DNA of 64,000 nucleotides, from NCBI GenBank assembly GCA_032622095.1, contig CP136061.1, forward strand, positions 123,638,754 through 123,702,753, read 5' to 3'. The translations under genes and the position numbers were made by a program. The DNA comes from Siphonodentalium dalli. Its lineage: Eukaryota; Mollusca; Scaphopoda; Gadilida; Siphonodentaliidae. How positions within the stretch are numbered: position 1 is the first letter of the stretch; the number at the start of each line of letters is the position of its first letter. The notes under the pieces are model-generated. The model was not told where the DNA came from. It saw only the letters and a list, made by a program, of their open reading frames with translations, and did no database searches. Shown piece after piece: positions 49,101 through 55,100 of the stretch.

Positions 49101-52100
49101 TTCATCGGAAAGCTCTCGGGACCCGAGAGCTTTCCGATGAATGGCAACAAGCCATATTTCCAACTAAATCCTGAAAAGTTACCCATAATTCTGCTGTGGT
49201 TAAGAAGTTGATTACTTAGAGCATTACTGTATCACAGCTGAACAGTGTTGTTCTCTAAAATATTAATAATCATTGTTCCACATTGTTAAATGGTGGGTCA
49301 ATGCGGATCCTGTTAAATGGTGGGTCAATGAGGATCCTGTTAAATGGTGGGTCAACACGGATCCTATTAAATGATGGTCAACGCGGATCCTGTTGATAAG
49401 AAAATGTGTAACTTCGATCAAACCATTCAGGAAGCTTCTTACTGCTTCACTCATTACTTCAATGTTAATAGAAAAGACACAAATAAAGTGTTTCCCTCAG
49501 AAATATCAGCAAAGTCTTGCAACATTTTTTCACAACATACCTTCATTTTGAACAAGCAGATACACTTACAAGAGGAATTCTCGGAATTAAACGTAGCTAT
49601 TTGCTTTAGTTGTGTGTTTACATGGTACATCAGGATGTGTTTAACTTTGTTTCAAGCGGTCCTGTAGGGACTAACCACCGCCACTTCCTACATATTGGTC
49701 GTACTACCGTTCAACATTTAGATCACAAGTGTGATTATTACACAGCTTGTGTGTCCTTGATTAGCTAGTCTTAATGAAAACTTCTGGCTGTTTGTATGCT
49801 CGAGTACAGTAATGCCCTAACTAATCGACTCCTTAACCACAGCAGAATTATGGGCAACTTTTCAGGATTTAGTCGGAAATATGGCTTGTTGCCATTCATC
49901 GGAAAGCTTTCCCCGAGAGCTTTCCGATGAATGGCAACAAGCTATATATCCGACTAAATCCTGAAAAGTTACCCATAATTTTGCTGTGGTTAAGGAGCCA
50001 ATTACTTAGGCCATTACTGTACATAGCTAAATCAACTTACATGTAGGCCAATAAGAATTATTGGTTCTCAGATTCCCCTCGGGTTCTGTTTTGTATTGAC
50101 TTTATCAATTGCGACCCAGAGTGCGTAAGGGGACTTCAAATTAGAAAAACATGTGAGATCCATAATCCACTGGATCAACACCCTCCAGATACTGACCCCA
50201 CTTGGTTTGAACAGGAAGGAATTTAGTCATTCCCCCCCCCCCCCCCCCCCCCCCCCCCGTCAATTATTATGTGCCAAAGATAGCTTTTTCATCTGCCCAA
50301 GGTGAAAATTAACACATGATAATCATTAATAAACAAACAAACATGGATGAAAAAACATTTTAGAAGTATATAGCATACTAGTTGAACTTTCTCATAAACT
50401 ACAGGTATATCTATTTACAGTCCTCGAAATTGGCCAACAGCAATGCGATGGTAAATGCGGTGCCAACATGTGGAATCTAACATGCCACATTATTAAATTT
50501 TCCAAGGGACATTTTTCCTAATTTCGAGGGCTGTATTTATAGGATACTCTTAATTAGTAACAAGTATGACTATTATATATAAAGTAGCTACTTCATTCCC
50601 ATTGATTCATCTTCAGGGACGTTCAGCTCATTGGTCATTATTTCATTACGTGTGTGACATTCACTGGGTTTTTTTTGTGCCTTTCTGTTGACATTGTTTG
50701 CAAAGTATCCTATGTTGTGAGTAAGTTTGTACATTATGGTCATTACATCTGCCATGAGTCCTTCTATGATTAATTTGAGTATAATTTATCTACATTACAT
50801 CATTACAGAGATGGAAGATTTCTTTTAGCGCATGTGTGACCTCAGAAATGAAAGATTTATAGATGAGTTTACTTTGAAACCAATCTTTTTGGAATTATTA
50901 TACCTTCAGAAATTAGAAGCTATTTAAACTTATTGAGGGGACACTCCATTTTGAAAAATATATACTGTTGGGACAGCTGGTTGGGATGAATGTAATGTAA
51001 TGTTTGAACTGAAGTGTCCTGATCCCAAAATCCAAATTTAGCTGCGTTATGTGTGTGTCACAAAAATTGTTATGTGTGTGACTTTCTGAAAAATTTGTAA
51101 TAAGAAAAGCTACCAGTTATCAATAAGCAGGGAGACAAAAATTAGTTTGAACAAAACTTGGAATATATTAGCTGAACAACCAACCCTACAAGTACTACTG
51201 AAGAACGGACCTCTCCAATGTATGCTTTTAGAACTGAATTTTAAGGGCTAATGTCAGGCTAATTAGTATAAAATGTATAATAATTGTTGCTTGAAAACAT
51301 TTTGTAATAACTTCTTCCAAAATTAGTTCCTCTTAATATTCATAATTGACACATCTTGAAATCTTAACATTATTTCTTCTACAATTCCAATATGAGCTTT
51401 GCAGTCTGTTTGAATATAAAGCATAAACATTGATAATTTGGATATTTTAGGCTAAATATTCAGTGGGTTAAATTGGGGGAAAAATAATTCATCGAAGCCA
51501 ATTTACTCCCCTATATACGCCCACGAAAATCATTTTACAACAAAATGCATCTTGATGAGTGACAGTATCACCAAATTGGCATTTCCAATTCCCCATTGGA
51601 AGCACATTAGTTTTATTATTCATATGGACGTGTGATAATCAGTTGCGGTTGCATCTCCTCTGTGAATTCTGCTTGTTAATATTTAAGGTGAATTATTTTA
51701 CAAATCCCAAGTGTGTTATTCGTGGTTAATTTCACTAGATTTGCCTGCCAAGCATTTTTCGGCAGTACTGGTATCTGTACTGTAAAGTTAACCATTTCTA
51801 TACCAAATGGATGCTCCCACTCATTTCCAAAAGTATACATTGGAATGGTCTATTATTCAGCTGGAGGCAATTAAAGGAAAATAAGCAGATGAGAGATAAT
51901 AAGTACAGAAGGAGTCCTGTATAATAGGTCGGAATTGTCAGATACAGTAATGCCCTAAATATAATCGACTCCTTAACCACAGCAGAATTATGGGTAACTT
52001 TTCAGGATTTAGTCAGAAATATGGCTCTATGCCATTCATCGGAAAGCTCTTACTGAGCCATATTTCCGACTATATCCTGAAAAGTTACCCATAATTCTGC

Positions 52101-55100
52101 TGTGGTTAAGGAGTCGATTATTTAGGGCATTACTGTAATATATATGCCACATTTGAACATTTCCTGCGAGAACTACTCGTAAATCAGTATTCATATTCAG
52201 TATGAAATGGGTTAACATATCAGATCCAAGCCTTGAAATAGTGTGTCTGTCATTTGCAGAATGAGGTCCCTAGTGGCTGAATTTATTAACGTTACCCCGC
52301 ACAGCAGGCTAGCATCAATAAATTAACCCTCTGGGAAAGTCCTTCTGCTTAGGCTTCATTTTCTGGGAAGTATCTATATTCTCAAATTAAAGTTGCTATT
52401 TAGTTACTTTTTCCCCTTCTGTTCGGTTTCGATATCCTTTAATTTGCAGAAGATAAAATGCATAATCAAGGTCACTAATGGGTGAACATCACCAACTTCA
52501 ACTAGTCTATGGTCTACCGTCTAGGTTTCCCATAGCAGTTGAGGCCTCAACAGAATGAGGTTCCCAAAAGGTAAATTTGGTGACGCTGGTCTGCCGTGCG
52601 GGATAGTGTCACTAAATTCACCCTCTGTGGACCTCATTCTGCAAATGACAAACACTATTTCAAGGCATGGTCAGATCAAAAATTGTCTGTCTTCAAAGAT
52701 AGAAGTCATTACAGGTTTTAATCACACATAAACAATGTCATTCGTTTAGCTATCGGGGTATCCGTTAGCCTTATGCAGATTAAGATTATATTGAGACCTC
52801 ACAGGGCAGAACGATATGCATCAACGCTGTGTCATAACCTATTGTTTAGACACACTTTCTTGTTTGTTTACACCTGAGGCTGAGTAGACATTAACTCAAT
52901 TAACCTATTGTCACATGAGGGACTTCGATTGAATCATCATTGTTGAAACTGATCAATCTGATTGTATATAGAGGATCTCCAACAAGTTAAGTTTGGATAT
53001 AATATTTAAAAAAACAAGTTTGATAGATTTGATTCATGAGTCGTAGACAAGTTTTAAATAAAATTTATCAAACGAGTTTCATAAAATCTCATATAACAAC
53101 ATAACGAGTTGAAGATCTTGTATATCACATGAAAAAAACCAGAGATTTATGCCTTTAAAAACAAAATCCTTAAAAGTAGCTTAAAATGCATACATTTACA
53201 TCGTTGGCTGAGATGCTTCACAACTGTATACGATAGTATTGCGCGCTCAGAATTATGACGAAAAATATAGTCCCCCCAATTGGTCTCTTTGTTTATGTGT
53301 CTATTTTCGTTAGTGCAATGAAGTTGGACAAGAATTTAACTTTAATGAACAAATCAATCATTTTTGCAATGTCTGGTTTTTGTGTAATGATCTGCTTTTC
53401 AAAATAGTATTAATCCGCCTAATCAATGTAAAGTAATTCTATTAGCGAGCTGCCAAGTTGACAGGAAGGATGCGCTTATTCGTCACTAATGACATATACA
53501 CTATCTGATATAAGGAAATATGTAATGGCCTTTTTAATGATATAATAGGGGTGTCATGAGATATATATAAATACTGTATTGGTACAATTTCGGGTTTTTA
53601 CAAGTTTTACTTGGGTATAGTATGATGACTAATGTTATCCATAAACAATCATGTGTATAAGATCTTACCCGGGTGTAGTGTGAAAACCCTATTATTATCC
53701 CTAAACAATCATGCGTATACTAGTTAACTAGTATGATCTTACCTGGGTGTAGTGTGAAAACCCTATTATTATCCCTAAACAATCATGTGTATAAAATCTT
53801 ACCCGGGTGTAGTGTGAAAACCCCGTGTTATCCATAAACAATCATGCGTATATGATTTTACCCGGGTGTAGTGTGAAAACCCTGTGTTATCCATAAACAA
53901 TCATGTGTATATATTTACACACTAAGTGTTGTCATCACTAAATCCAGCATTCTGATTGGTCGGCGCCCACGTGGCTAGTTGCAGTTATTTCTCGGTGAAT
54001 GCGCAACGCCTCATAACACCAAGCTAATAACACCATCGATACGTCATTAGGTTTGGAAATACGAACGCGTAATGTTTTGGGCGCATTTGGACTCGCGCAG
54101 GATTGACTTAATACATCATCGGGTTTCAATATGAAGATAAATTGTTCCTATTAACTTTTGGCAAGGGTGCTATTGGGTATTTTGGGCTGATCTTGTCACG
54201 ATACACTTTTCGATTTAAATATATTTACAAAAGTGACTTCCTCGCTAAATGTATATAAATATAAGGATTAACTGTCATGTGGACTATTTTTATGGAGATG
54301 TAACGGTGAGGTAAGTGGTCATAACTTGTATGTAAAACCATTCGGGTTTTACACAAGTTATGTCCACTTACCTCACCGTTACATCTCCATAAAAACAGTC
54401 CACATGACAGTTAATCCTTATATGATTTTACCCAGGTGTAGTGTGAAAACCCTATTGTTATTCATAAATGAGCATGCATATATGATCTTACCTAGGTGTG
54501 AGGTGCAGTACGACAACCCAAAACATTTATTCGCCATATATGCATCGAAATACATACATTCGGCAACAGGATTGAAGAACAAGTGTGAGACACTTATATG
54601 CTATAACGACCATTGTTGAACTTATTATCTGAACATTTCCCACTAATGAATATGAATCGTTCTGCTTTTGTATTATCTGTTTTTCAGCCTGTCGTCTGTT
54701 TTTACAACCTGAACACCCCTCCAAATTATTAATAGACCACTCCAATGTATACTATTATAACTAATTGGGAGAATCCATTTAGTATAGAAAGGGTTCAAGT
54801 TAAACAGACATGATGGCTCATTTGAACCACCAAATTAACATGTACAGTAAACATAATTTGGAAGAAGGGACATCAAAATATACTGAATATATGTCCAATG
54901 TTGGGGAAAGCATGCTTTCTTAGAATTTGCTGTGCAATCTGCATGTACTTCATGTCAGTAGATAATGTCTGCAGGAAAAAAGGGCACCTGTTCGTCCACA
55001 AATACTGACTGCGATATAAAGTCTTTCCATACCAAACAAGAGATTGTACGACGGGTGCTGGGATACCCCCTTGGTGACAAATTGAAACATGAGCAGGTCG

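Noticed and set aside
54326-54619. 97-codon plus-strand open frame
   Set aside because: It lies across a palindrome and a minisatellite unit; no family motif and no splice context.
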